Shown here piece by piece: positions 1-5,477 of a stretch of DNA of 5,477 nt. A model generated the notes under the pieces. The model searched no databases. It was given only the letters and a program-made list of their open reading frames with translations, and was not told the origin of the DNA. A program made the translations under genes and the position numbers. This DNA is from an uncultured Burkholderiales bacterium (GTDB lineage: Bacteria > Pseudomonadota > Gammaproteobacteria > Burkholderiales > Burkholderiaceae_E): the NCBI GenBank assembly GCA_903831925.1, contig CAIKZV010000598.1:1-5477 (forward strand), read 5' to 3'. Position 1 is the stretch's first letter. Each line of letters begins with the position of its first letter.

Positions 1-2645
1 CGATCTCCAGTCTGGCGACTGCCGGCAGCCTGACGCTCGCCGGTACTTCGGTGACCGTGGGTCAGAGCATCAGCATCGCCGACATCAACGCCGGCAGGCT
101 GGTCTTCACGCCGGTCACCAATGCCAACGGCACCAGTTACGCAAATTTCACCTTCCGCGTGCAGGACACCGGTGGCACAGCCAACGGCGGAATCGACCTT
201 GATCCGACTGCGAAGACGATCACCTTCAATGTGACGCCGGTCAACGATGCGCCGACTGGCGCAAACAAGACGCTGACCACGAACGAAGACACGGCCTGGG
301 TCTTTGCTGCGACCGACTTCGGATTCAGCGATGCGAATGACACGCCGGCTAACGCCTTCTCTGCGGTCACGATCTCCAGCCTGCCGACTGCCGGCAGCCT
401 CACGCTGGCGGGCACGGCTGTGACCGTCGGCCAGAGCATCAGCATCGCCGACATCAACGCCGGCAAGCTGGTCTTCACGCCATTCAGCCATGCCAACGGC
501 ACCGGTTACGCGAGTTTCAGCTTCCGGGTGCAGGACAACGGTGGCACTGCCAACGGTGGCGTCGATACCGATCCGACTGTGAAGACCATCACCTTCAATG
601 TCACCCCGGTCAACAGTGTGCCGGTGATCACCAGCAATGGTGGTGGCGCGAACGCCTCGCTCAGCATTGCCGAGAACAGCACGCGCGTCACGCAGGTCAC
701 GGCCACTGACATCGACCTGCCGGCGCAGCGACTGGATTACTCGATCTTGGGTGGCGCCGATGCGGCACGCTTTGTGATCGACGCCAATACCGGCCTGCTG
801 TCCTTCGTCAGCGCGCCGCGATGGCACCTGCCGGCCGATGCCAATGGCGACAATCAATACGAGGTGATCGTCGGCGCGGACGACGGCAGCCTGCTCACGT
901 CTCAAGCCCTGGCCATCACGGTGACCAATCTTCCCGATTCGCCGGTGGTCACTGCGCCTCCCAGTGCGACGCTGCTCGAAAACACCGGCGTCCCGATCGC
1001 GGGGCTTGGTGTTTCCGATGTCGACGGCAATCTGTCGACGGTGAGTCTGCGGGTGCAGCATGGCAGCCTCACGCTCGACCTCGCAGGGGGCGCGATCATC
1101 GTCGCCGGCGAACAGGGTTCATCGACGATCACGCTTGGCGGCAACGCAAGCCAGTTGCAGTCAGCGCTGGCCAGCCTGAGCTACCGCGCTTTGCGCGATT
1201 TCCATGGCAGCGACACGCTGCAAGTGCTGGCGACCGATGCGACCGGTCTGCAGGCCGCTACAAGCACTGCCATCACCATCACACCGATCAACCATCTGCC
1301 CAAACTCAATGCGCCCGGTTCCCAGGCGACTCTGGCCGGCATTCAGCTGGATTTCAGGGCGGAGGGCGACAACCCGATCTTCATCAGCGATATCGATGAC
1401 ATCGAGGCGACCTTGCGGGTCACTCTCACGGTTCGCGGTGGGTCCCTCTCGATTGCGACGGTTGACGGTCTGACGCTTGCGCCGCATCTGGGCCTTGGCG
1501 GCGATTCGACGCTGATCATCGAAGGCCCGATGGGGGCGATCAATGCAGCACTCGCCACCCTGAGCTTTCTGCCGGACGACGACTTTTTCGGTGAAACCAG
1601 TCTTGACCTGATCGTTCGGGATCTGACCGATCCGGCCTCGGGCGTTGATCTGCCCCGCAGCGTGCCGATCGAGGTGAGCCTGCCTCCCACCATTGCACAG
1701 AACCCGATCAGTCCGATTCCCGTCAGCACGCCACCGATCAGTTTGCCTCCTGCCGTGTCGACGCCAGTCACCTCGACGCCGGTGACATCCACGCCGGTTG
1801 GCACGACGCCAGTCACCTCGACACCGGTTGGCTCGACACCGGTCGCTTCTGCACCCGTCGGCACGACCACCGTCGTCACGCCACCGGTTGGCACGACACC
1901 CATCCCTGCTCCCGTCAGCGCCTCCACGACAGACGCTTCATCCGGCAAGTCGACAGCCAAGGCCGTTTCAGCGACTGCCATCTCGTCACGCGAAGAGGTC
2001 CTGGTACCGATCGTGCAGAGTCTGATCACGGCGGTCGGCACCGACCGGCCCGACATCGCCATCAGGCTGATTGCGCCGGTTGAGATGGCCCTCATCTCGC
2101 CGATTGATACCTCGGCGGCGCGCCGACTCGAATCGTCGATGACGGCATCGACGGTGGTGCGTGCCTTCGAGTCGCAGGCGCTGATCACAGGCGTGTTCGT
2201 GGTGACGCCCGACAGCGTGTCGGTGATTGGTCTCGCGGACGACACGCGCAATTCGATCAGCGCAAGTCAGGACTCGACCGAGTCGAAGCTGAGGAGCGAG
2301 AGTCTTGAGCCGCCCCAGACGGTCATTGACGAACTCACGCTCTCGAGCCTGTCGGTTCAGAGTACGGCAGCCGCTGTTTCGGCGGGCGTACTCTGGTGGC
2401 TGGTCAATGGCGGCACACTGCTTTGGATCGTGCTGACCTACGGGCCGCTCGCCCGAACCTTCGACCCCTTGCCGATCCTGGCTCGCGAACGCCGGGATGA
2501 CGATGAAGAAGATGGCTTGCCCGATCTGCAAGAGCCGCTCGACGTTCCCACCCTGTTCGATGATCCCAACGCCCCGAGCCCGGCGCATACGCCAGTGCCC
2601 GACGACATCTCGCGTGAGCCCGCTGCCATCGTGGAGTCCGCATGA
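1..2645 (+). CDS. Large cadherin-like repeat surface protein, C-terminal part (5' end outside window)
   Basis: The reading frame is open from base 3, in phase with repeats that continue upstream, so the true start lies outside the window; 880 codons are visible. By window residue: a partial cadherin-like repeat (1-81), a complete copy (82-204), a cadherin domain with Asp-rich, calcium-type motifs such as AENS, ATDID and DANTG (205-309), two divergent repeats with the GSLTL...ALASLSY and GSLSI...ALATLSF pattern (310-430, 431-560), a Pro/Thr/Val linker (561-656), a region I do not recognise (657-789), a transmembrane segment (790-812), FDPLPIL (820-826) and an acidic tail ending at 880. Such repeats are typical of giant bacterial adhesins that bind cells or surfaces. 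The topology implied is a long extracytoplasmic part with a short cytoplasmic C-terminus. The adjoining diguanylate cyclase gene fits a role in attachment. The ligand and export route are unknown. The adhesin role is inferred from domain type only. Confidence 0.88.
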   Translation, partial: ISSLATAGSLTLAGTSVTVGQSISIADINAGRLVFTPVTNANGTSYANFTFRVQDTGGTANGGIDLDPTAKTITFNVTPVNDAPTGANKTLTTNEDTAWVFAATDFGFSDANDTPANAFSAVTISSLPTAGSLTLAGTAVTVGQSISIADINAGKLVFTPFSHANGTGYASFSFRVQDNGGTANGGVDTDPTVKTITFNVTPVNSVPVITSNGGGANASLSIAENSTRVTQVTATDIDLPAQRLDYSILGGADAARFVIDANTGLLSFVSAPRWHLPADANGDNQYEVIVGADDGSLLTSQALAITVTNLPDSPVVTAPPSATLLENTGVPIAGLGVSDVDGNLSTVSLRVQHGSLTLDLAGGAIIVAGEQGSSTITLGGNASQLQSALASLSYRALRDFHGSDTLQVLATDATGLQAATSTAITITPINHLPKLNAPGSQATLAGIQLDFRAEGDNPIFISDIDDIEATLRVTLTVRGGSLSIATVDGLTLAPHLGLGGDSTLIIEGPMGAINAALATLSFLPDDDFFGETSLDLIVRDLTDPASGVDLPRSVPIEVSLPPTIAQNPISPIPVSTPPISLPPAVSTPVTSTPVTSTPVGTTPVTSTPVGSTPVASAPVGTTTVVTPPVGTTPIPAPVSASTTDASSGKSTAKAVSATAISSREEVLVPIVQSLITAVGTDRPDIAIRLIAPVEMALISPIDTSAARRLESSMTASTVVRAFESQALITGVFVVTPDSVSVIGLADDTRNSISASQDSTESKLRSESLEPPQTVIDELTLSSLSVQSTAAAVSAGVLWWLVNGGTLLWIVLTYGPLARTFDPLPILARERRDDDEEDGLPDLQEPLDVPTLFDDPNAPSPAHTPVPDDISREPAAIVESA
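3..614 (+). repeat. Tandem 369-bp (123-residue) cadherin-like repeat, about 1.7 copies
   Basis: Bases 3-245 align without gaps to 372-614, an offset of 369 bp or exactly 123 codons. By hand count about 34 of 243 bases differ (roughly 86% identity) and 68 of 81 residues match. The protein domain boundaries fall at the conserved VTPVN motif, so one full unit is 246-614 and the first is cut by the window edge. Landmarks in each copy are GSLTLAGT, SISIADINAG, LVFTP and FRVQD, resembling CSPG/cadherin-like repeats of bacterial surface proteins. Both synonymous and amino-acid changes are present, so the copies are not freshly duplicated, but they remain close enough for recombination. More copies are expected upstream. 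Confidence 0.93.
615..929 (+). other. Cadherin domain within the surface protein
   Basis: This 105-residue segment differs from its neighbours and follows the classical cadherin pattern: an AEN-S strand near the start, then TATDID, a DYSI...GGADAARFVIDANTG stretch that matches the family's 'F.ID..TG' core, and a D-rich end before VTVTN-like ITVTN. The acidic residues at AEN, DID, DANTG and DANGDN are those that usually coordinate calcium between cadherin modules. Calcium rigidification of the protein is therefore expected from family knowledge, not shown here. Confidence 0.75.
930..1682 (+). other. Two divergent cadherin-like repeat domains
   Basis: Two successive domains (930-1292 and 1293-1682) share a common plan although their DNA has diverged. 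Each opens with a Pro-containing strand and a D-rich 'SDVDG' or 'SDIDD' turn, followed by LRV..GSLTL or LTV.GGSLSI, a TITL or TLII strand, an ALASLSY or ALATLSF helix-turn, an F.G..L strand, and VLATD or LIVRD near the end. This pattern is common in giant repetitive adhesins of Proteobacteria. They probably form the membrane-proximal end of the extracellular stalk, ahead of the flexible linker. Confidence 0.7.
1758..1907 (+). repeat. Ten in-frame 15-bp units encoding a Pro/Thr/Val linker
   Basis: Ten consecutive 15-bp units lie in register from 1758, translating as STPVT, STPVT, STPVG, TTPVT, STPVG, STPVA, SAPVG, TTTVV, TPPVG and TTPIP. The consensus is [ST]TPV[TG]. The first units are best conserved and they decay toward the 3' end. 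A Pro/Thr pentapeptide array of this kind is usually an extended flexible spacer. Here it separates the folded repeats from the membrane-proximal region. Because the unit is a multiple of three, copy-number changes by slippage would alter spacer length without a frameshift. Confidence 0.9.
2370..2480 (+). other. C-terminal membrane anchor and FDPLPIL juxtamembrane motif
   Basis: Bases 2370-2438 encode a hydrophobic stretch with three Trp residues (VLWWLV, LLWIV) split by a small NGG turn. It is long enough to cross a membrane once. It is followed by YGPLART, the FDPLPIL motif (2460-2480) and the basic cluster ARERR, which by the positive-inside rule puts the tail in the cytoplasm. The last ~50 residues are acidic and Pro-rich. 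I have an impression, not verified, that similar 'W..R.G.L...FDPLPVL' ends occur in other giant repeat proteins. If so, this is a family-specific anchor. Confidence 0.7.
2633..2636 (+). promoter_or_regulatory. Ribosome binding site for the diguanylate cyclase gene
   Basis: GGAG lies inside the last codons of the surface-protein gene, 5 bases before the ATG at 2642. It supports this start and, with the ATGA overlap, translation re-initiation by ribosomes finishing the upstream gene. Confidence 0.65.
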
Positions 2646-4180
2646 AGTTTCTGCAGCGCGCCAACCCGACTACCCAGATCAGCATCGGTCTGGCCCTGAT
2701 GGCCTGCGTCCTGGTGCTGTTGGCCAATGCACTGTTCGGTCTTTTCGTGAACGGCGAGGACGAGCGCGCCAAGGCGCGGCGCCAGTTCGGCGAGTCGGTT
2801 GCCGTGCAGGGTGCGGCCCTGATCCGCAAGGGAGACATCGACACCCTCTCAATCGTCATGCAAGGACTGGTCGCACGCGATCCGCAGCTGGGATCGATGG
2901 CTTTTCGTCGCGATGACGGGCAGGTGGTGGTCCAGGCGGGCGACCCGGTCCGATGGTGGCAGCCGGCGGCCGGGACCGGAAAGCTGACGTCCGATCAGTT
3001 GCGCATTCCGCTCTTTGCCGGCAAGACCCATTGGGGAGATTTCGAACTGGCCTACCGGGAGCAGACGCATGGACCGCTGGCCCTGTTGCTCGAGCAGCCG
3101 GTCGTGCCGCTTGCGGTGTTCGTGTTCATCGCCGGCCTGGCGGGTTTCCGGCTGTTCATGCGTCGCGTGCTGCAGCACCTCGACCCTGCGTCAGTCATCC
3201 CGGAGCGGGTGAGGGCGGCCTTCGATACCCTGGTCGAGGGCATCGCCATCGTGGACCTGGCAGGCCGGGTCGTGCTGACCAACAAGGCATTTCAGACCTT
3301 CGTCGACGGTACGGAGCTCGTCGAGGGTACCCAGCTCGCATCGATCGGACTGCGATCGACGCAGACCGACGCATCGACACCGACGGGTCAGCCGATGCCC
3401 TGGGTGCGAGCCATGGCTCAGTCGAGTGTGCTGAGCGGCGAGGCGATGCAGCTCGATATGGTCGACGGCGTGCGCGAATTGCAGGTTGCGTGTTCGCCGA
3501 TCTTTGATGCCCAGGAGAAAGTGCGTGGCTGCCTGGTGTCGTTCGCCGACGTGACCGCTGTCAGCCGGGCCAATGAAAGTCTGCGCCGGACCCTTTCCGA
3601 ATTGCAGTCATCGAGAGTCCTGATCGAGGCGAAGAACCTCGAGCTCGAGCGCCTGGCCACCCGCGATCCGCTGACCGATTGCTTCAACCGGCGGGCTTTC
3701 TCCGATCTTGGGGATCTCCTGATTTCGCGGTCCGTTCGCGACAGCGTCCCGATTGTTGCCTTGCTCTTCGACATCGATCACTTCAAATCGATCAATGACC
3801 GCTTCGGCCATGCGGTCGGAGACCGCGTCATCCAGGCGATTGCGACTTGCCTGCGGGAAGGCTTGCGCTCGCACGAGCTGGGTGCCCGCTACGGTGGTGA
3901 GGAGTTTGCGGTGCTGCTGCCGGGATGCACGCCGGCCGATGCGGCCACGATTGCCAACCGATTGCGCCTGCAGTTCGCCGCTCACTGCCGCGAGTTTTTC
4001 CTCTCTGAATTTCCGGGGCTCGAGGCGACCGTGTCGGTGGGCGTCTCCGACGTGGCGTCGGAAAGCGCCGGCCTTCACCAGTTGCTGGTGCGCGCAGATG
4101 CCGCGCTGTATCAGGCCAAGCGGACTGGCCGCGACCGCGTCTGCCTCTACGACCCGAGCGAGCAGCAGCTGATCGTCTGA
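2642..4180 (+). CDS. Membrane PAS-GGDEF diguanylate cyclase
   Basis: Predicted to condense two GTP into cyclic di-GMP at the inner membrane. Domains in the 512 residues: transmembrane helix 1 (about 13-35), a periplasmic segment (about 36-150), helix 2 (about 153-172), a PAS domain (about 188-308, from ERVRAAFDTLVEGIAIVD to the LVSFADVTAV end), a short helical linker (about 310-338), then GGDEF (340-505). The GGDEF domain has the RDPLTD..NRRAF opening, metal-binding D377 in FDIDHFK, N385 and D394 in the substrate pocket, and an intact GGEEF at 418-422, so catalysis is expected. The inhibitory I-site aligns as R409-S-H-E412, with Glu replacing the usual Asp. There is no HAMP or EAL domain. The start ATG overlaps the previous stop by four bases, indicating one operon with the surface protein. 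The signal sensed by the periplasmic and PAS parts is unknown. Function as a cyclase is very likely; control of the adhesin is inferred from position. Confidence 0.93.
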   Translation: MKFLQRANPTTQISIGLALMACVLVLLANALFGLFVNGEDERAKARRQFGESVAVQGAALIRKGDIDTLSIVMQGLVARDPQLGSMAFRRDDGQVVVQAGDPVRWWQPAAGTGKLTSDQLRIPLFAGKTHWGDFELAYREQTHGPLALLLEQPVVPLAVFVFIAGLAGFRLFMRRVLQHLDPASVIPERVRAAFDTLVEGIAIVDLAGRVVLTNKAFQTFVDGTELVEGTQLASIGLRSTQTDASTPTGQPMPWVRAMAQSSVLSGEAMQLDMVDGVRELQVACSPIFDAQEKVRGCLVSFADVTAVSRANESLRRTLSELQSSRVLIEAKNLELERLATRDPLTDCFNRRAFSDLGDLLISRSVRDSVPIVALLFDIDHFKSINDRFGHAVGDRVIQAIATCLREGLRSHELGARYGGEEFAVLLPGCTPADAATIANRLRLQFAAHCREFFLSEFPGLEATVSVGVSDVASESAGLHQLLVRADAALYQAKRTGRDRVCLYDPSEQQLIV

Positions 4181-4204
4181 GCTGCGGAATGGTGTCGCCA
4201 TCGA

Positions 4205-4227
4205 GGTCGGCGGATAATCCGCTGATC
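4205..4227 (+). promoter_or_regulatory. Inverted repeat with embedded -10-like hexamer in the intergenic gap
   Basis: The 62-bp gap between the cyclase stop and the next ATG contains GCGGAT-A-ATCCGC (4210-4222), a perfect 6+1+6 dyad. As RNA, bases 4205-4227 could fold into a roughly 10-bp stem, including two G-U pairs, with a three-base loop. GATAAT (4213-4218) matches the sigma-70 -10 consensus at five of six positions, but I see no convincing -35 at the expected spacing. No T-tract follows, so a classical intrinsic terminator is unlikely. It may be a promoter with an operator, a 5'-leader hairpin, or chance. Confidence 0.35.
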
Positions 4228-4229
4228 AG

Positions 4230-4235
4230 AAGGAG
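4230..4235 (+). promoter_or_regulatory. Shine-Dalgarno site of the acyl-CoA synthetase gene
   Basis: AAGGAG sits 7 bases before the ATG at 4243, close to ideal spacing and sequence. It fixes that ATG as the start and suggests efficient independent initiation. Confidence 0.85.
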
Positions 4236-4242
4236 ACGCCCC

Positions 4243-5477
4243 ATGCCTACCCATCCCAATCCCTATCGTCAGGGACTCGATCGCAACGCCGCCAACCATG
4301 TGCCGCTGACGCCGCTGTCGCTCATTGGCTGGGCAGCCGATGTCTATCCCGATCGCTGCGCGGTCGTGCATGGGCCCTTGCGCCGAACCTGGGCGCAGCT
4401 GCGCGAGCGATCGGTGCGGCTGGCCTCAAGTCTTGCCGCCATGGAGATCGGCGAGGGCGACACGGTGGCGGTCATGCTGCCCAATACCCCGCCGATGATC
4501 GAAGCGCATTACGGTGTGCCGATGTCGGGTGCGGTGCTCCACTGCATCAATACCCGGCTCGATGCGGCGACGGTAGCCTTCGTGCTCGAGCATTCCGACA
4601 GCAAGGTGCTGATCGTCGATCGCGAGTTCGCCGAGGTGGTGCGGGCCGCCATCGGGCTGATGCAGGCGGGCGGCAAGCGATTGCCGGTGCTGATCGATGT
4701 CGATGACCCCGAATACAGCGGCCCTGGCGAGTGCTTCGGTGCGATGGCCTACGAGGACCTGATCGCGGGCGGTGACCCGGCCCATGTCTGGCAGCCGCCG
4801 CAGGATGAATGGGATGCGATCGGCCTGAATTACACCTCGGGCACGACCGGCAATCCCAAGGGCGTGGTGGTTCACCATCGCGGCGCCTATCTGAACGCGG
4901 TCGGCAATGTGCTGGCCTGGAACCTGCCGCGCCATCCGGTCTATCTCTGGACCCTGCCGATGTTTCACTGCAATGGCTGGTGTTTCCCGTGGACGCTCGC
5001 GGCGATGGCCGGCACCAATGTCTGTCTGCGTCGCGTCGATCCGGCGCTGATCTTCGGGCTGATGCGCGAGCACCGCGTGACGCATTACTGTGGCGCGCCG
5101 ATCGTGCATGCCACCCTCATCGCCGCACCGGCGGCCCTGCGCGCGGGCATCGACTGGCAGGTCAAGGCGATGGTGGCCGGTGCCTCGCCGCCGGCTGCGA
5201 TGATTGAGGGTATGGAGAAGATGGGCTTCGACGTGACCCATGTCTATGGGCTGACCGAGGTCTACGGGCCGGCGGCAGCCTGCGCCAAGCACGATGAATG
5301 GGCTGCGTTGCCGATCGGCGAACAGGCCGACCTCAACGCCCGCCAGGGCATGCACTATCAGGTGCAGCAGGCCTGCACCGTCATTGATCCGCAGACCGGT
5401 CTGGAGGTGCCGCGCGATGCCACCACCATGGGCGAGGTGGTCTTTCGCGGCAACATCGTGATGAAGGGCTATCTGAA
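4243..5477 (+). CDS. AMP-forming acyl-CoA synthetase, N-terminal part (3' end outside window)
   Basis: The frame is open from ATG 4243 to the window end, giving 411 complete codons of a family usually near 540 residues. It belongs to the adenylate-forming (ANL) superfamily: ATP activates a carboxylic acid to an acyl-adenylate, which is then transferred to CoA. Visible motifs are the phosphate-binding loop YTSGTTGNPKG (197-207), PMFHCNGW with the aromatic/His site (239-246), GASPP (313-317), the adenine-site YGLTE (335-339) and the GEVVFRGN strand (397-404). The downstream TGD motif, hinge and C-terminal catalytic lysine fall outside. The HCNGW and VYGLTEVYGP signatures resemble the group containing DmdB-type and plant AAE1-type enzymes, so the substrate could be a short or medium fatty acid or methylmercaptopropionate; the sequence does not decide. 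No signal peptide or membrane segment is seen, so it is cytoplasmic. It is separated by 62 bp from the cyclase gene and probably functions independently of it. Confidence 0.93.
   Translation, partial: MPTHPNPYRQGLDRNAANHVPLTPLSLIGWAADVYPDRCAVVHGPLRRTWAQLRERSVRLASSLAAMEIGEGDTVAVMLPNTPPMIEAHYGVPMSGAVLHCINTRLDAATVAFVLEHSDSKVLIVDREFAEVVRAAIGLMQAGGKRLPVLIDVDDPEYSGPGECFGAMAYEDLIAGGDPAHVWQPPQDEWDAIGLNYTSGTTGNPKGVVVHHRGAYLNAVGNVLAWNLPRHPVYLWTLPMFHCNGWCFPWTLAAMAGTNVCLRRVDPALIFGLMREHRVTHYCGAPIVHATLIAAPAALRAGIDWQVKAMVAGASPPAAMIEGMEKMGFDVTHVYGLTEVYGPAAACAKHDEWAALPIGEQADLNARQGMHYQVQQACTVIDPQTGLEVPRDATTMGEVVFRGNIVMKGYL

Noticed and set aside
51..53. GTG as a possible true start of the surface-protein gene
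   Set aside because: The frame remains open to base 3, and the upstream residues match the second repeat copy residue for residue, so the gene continues through the window edge.
1758..1907. CRISPR-like short repeat array
   Set aside because: The units are 15 bp, contiguous without spacers, and codon-phased within an open reading frame, so this is a coding minisatellite.
1343..2251. A 302-codon open frame on the - strand
   Set aside because: It lies wholly opposite the surface-protein gene and its translation mirrors the repeat linker as low-complexity Val/Thr/Gly. GC-rich codon bias creates such antisense frames, and no domain is recognisable.
4205..4227. Rho-independent terminator after the cyclase gene
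   Set aside because: A stem can form, but there is no following run of T residues; the next bases are the AAGGAG ribosome site.
4426..5355. A 309-codon open frame on the - strand opposite the synthetase gene
   Set aside because: The + strand there carries clear ANL motifs in order. The antisense product is Arg/His/Asp-rich with no recognisable family, as expected for a shadow frame.

Overview
The window looks like chromosomal DNA from a GC-rich Gram-negative bacterium, most likely a proteobacterium. That rests on dense one-direction coding, GC-biased third codon positions, a cadherin-like surface protein, an inner-membrane GGDEF protein and an acyl-CoA synthetase of a type common in Proteobacteria. 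No rRNA, tRNA or lineage-specific marker is present, so I do not assign a genus. All three genes lie on the + strand and cover nearly everything. Two of them run off the window: the first at its 5' end, the third at its 3' end.

Bases 1-2645 are the C-terminal 880 codons of a probably very large modular surface protein. In order they encode two near-identical cadherin-like repeats with a 369-bp period, a cadherin domain, two more divergent cadherin-like repeats, a Pro/Thr/Val linker built from ten 15-bp units, a region of unknown fold, one Trp-rich transmembrane segment followed by an FDPLPIL motif, and a short acidic tail. The protein therefore appears to be held in the inner membrane by its C-terminus. 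It shows no LPXTG motif and no RTX-type secretion end.

Bases 2642-4180 encode a 512-residue diguanylate cyclase with two membrane segments, a small periplasmic domain, a PAS domain and a complete GGEEF domain. Its ATG overlaps the adhesin stop codon (ATGA), so the two are very likely co-transcribed and translationally coupled. The inference is a surface-protein and c-di-GMP module in which the cyclase supports attachment or biofilm formation, or senses the state of the adhesin. Its product-inhibition site reads RxxE instead of RxxD.

A 62-bp gap (4181-4242) holds an inverted repeat containing a -10-like GATAAT, then a strong Shine-Dalgarno sequence. From 4243 to the window end runs the first 411 codons of an AMP-forming acyl-CoA synthetase. 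It is probably a separate transcription unit with a metabolic role and no evident link to the first two genes.

I see no insertion sequence, CRISPR array, RNA gene or attachment site. The most notable item is the coupled pair of membrane-anchored cadherin-like adhesin and diguanylate cyclase. I cannot claim from this sequence alone that it is undescribed.
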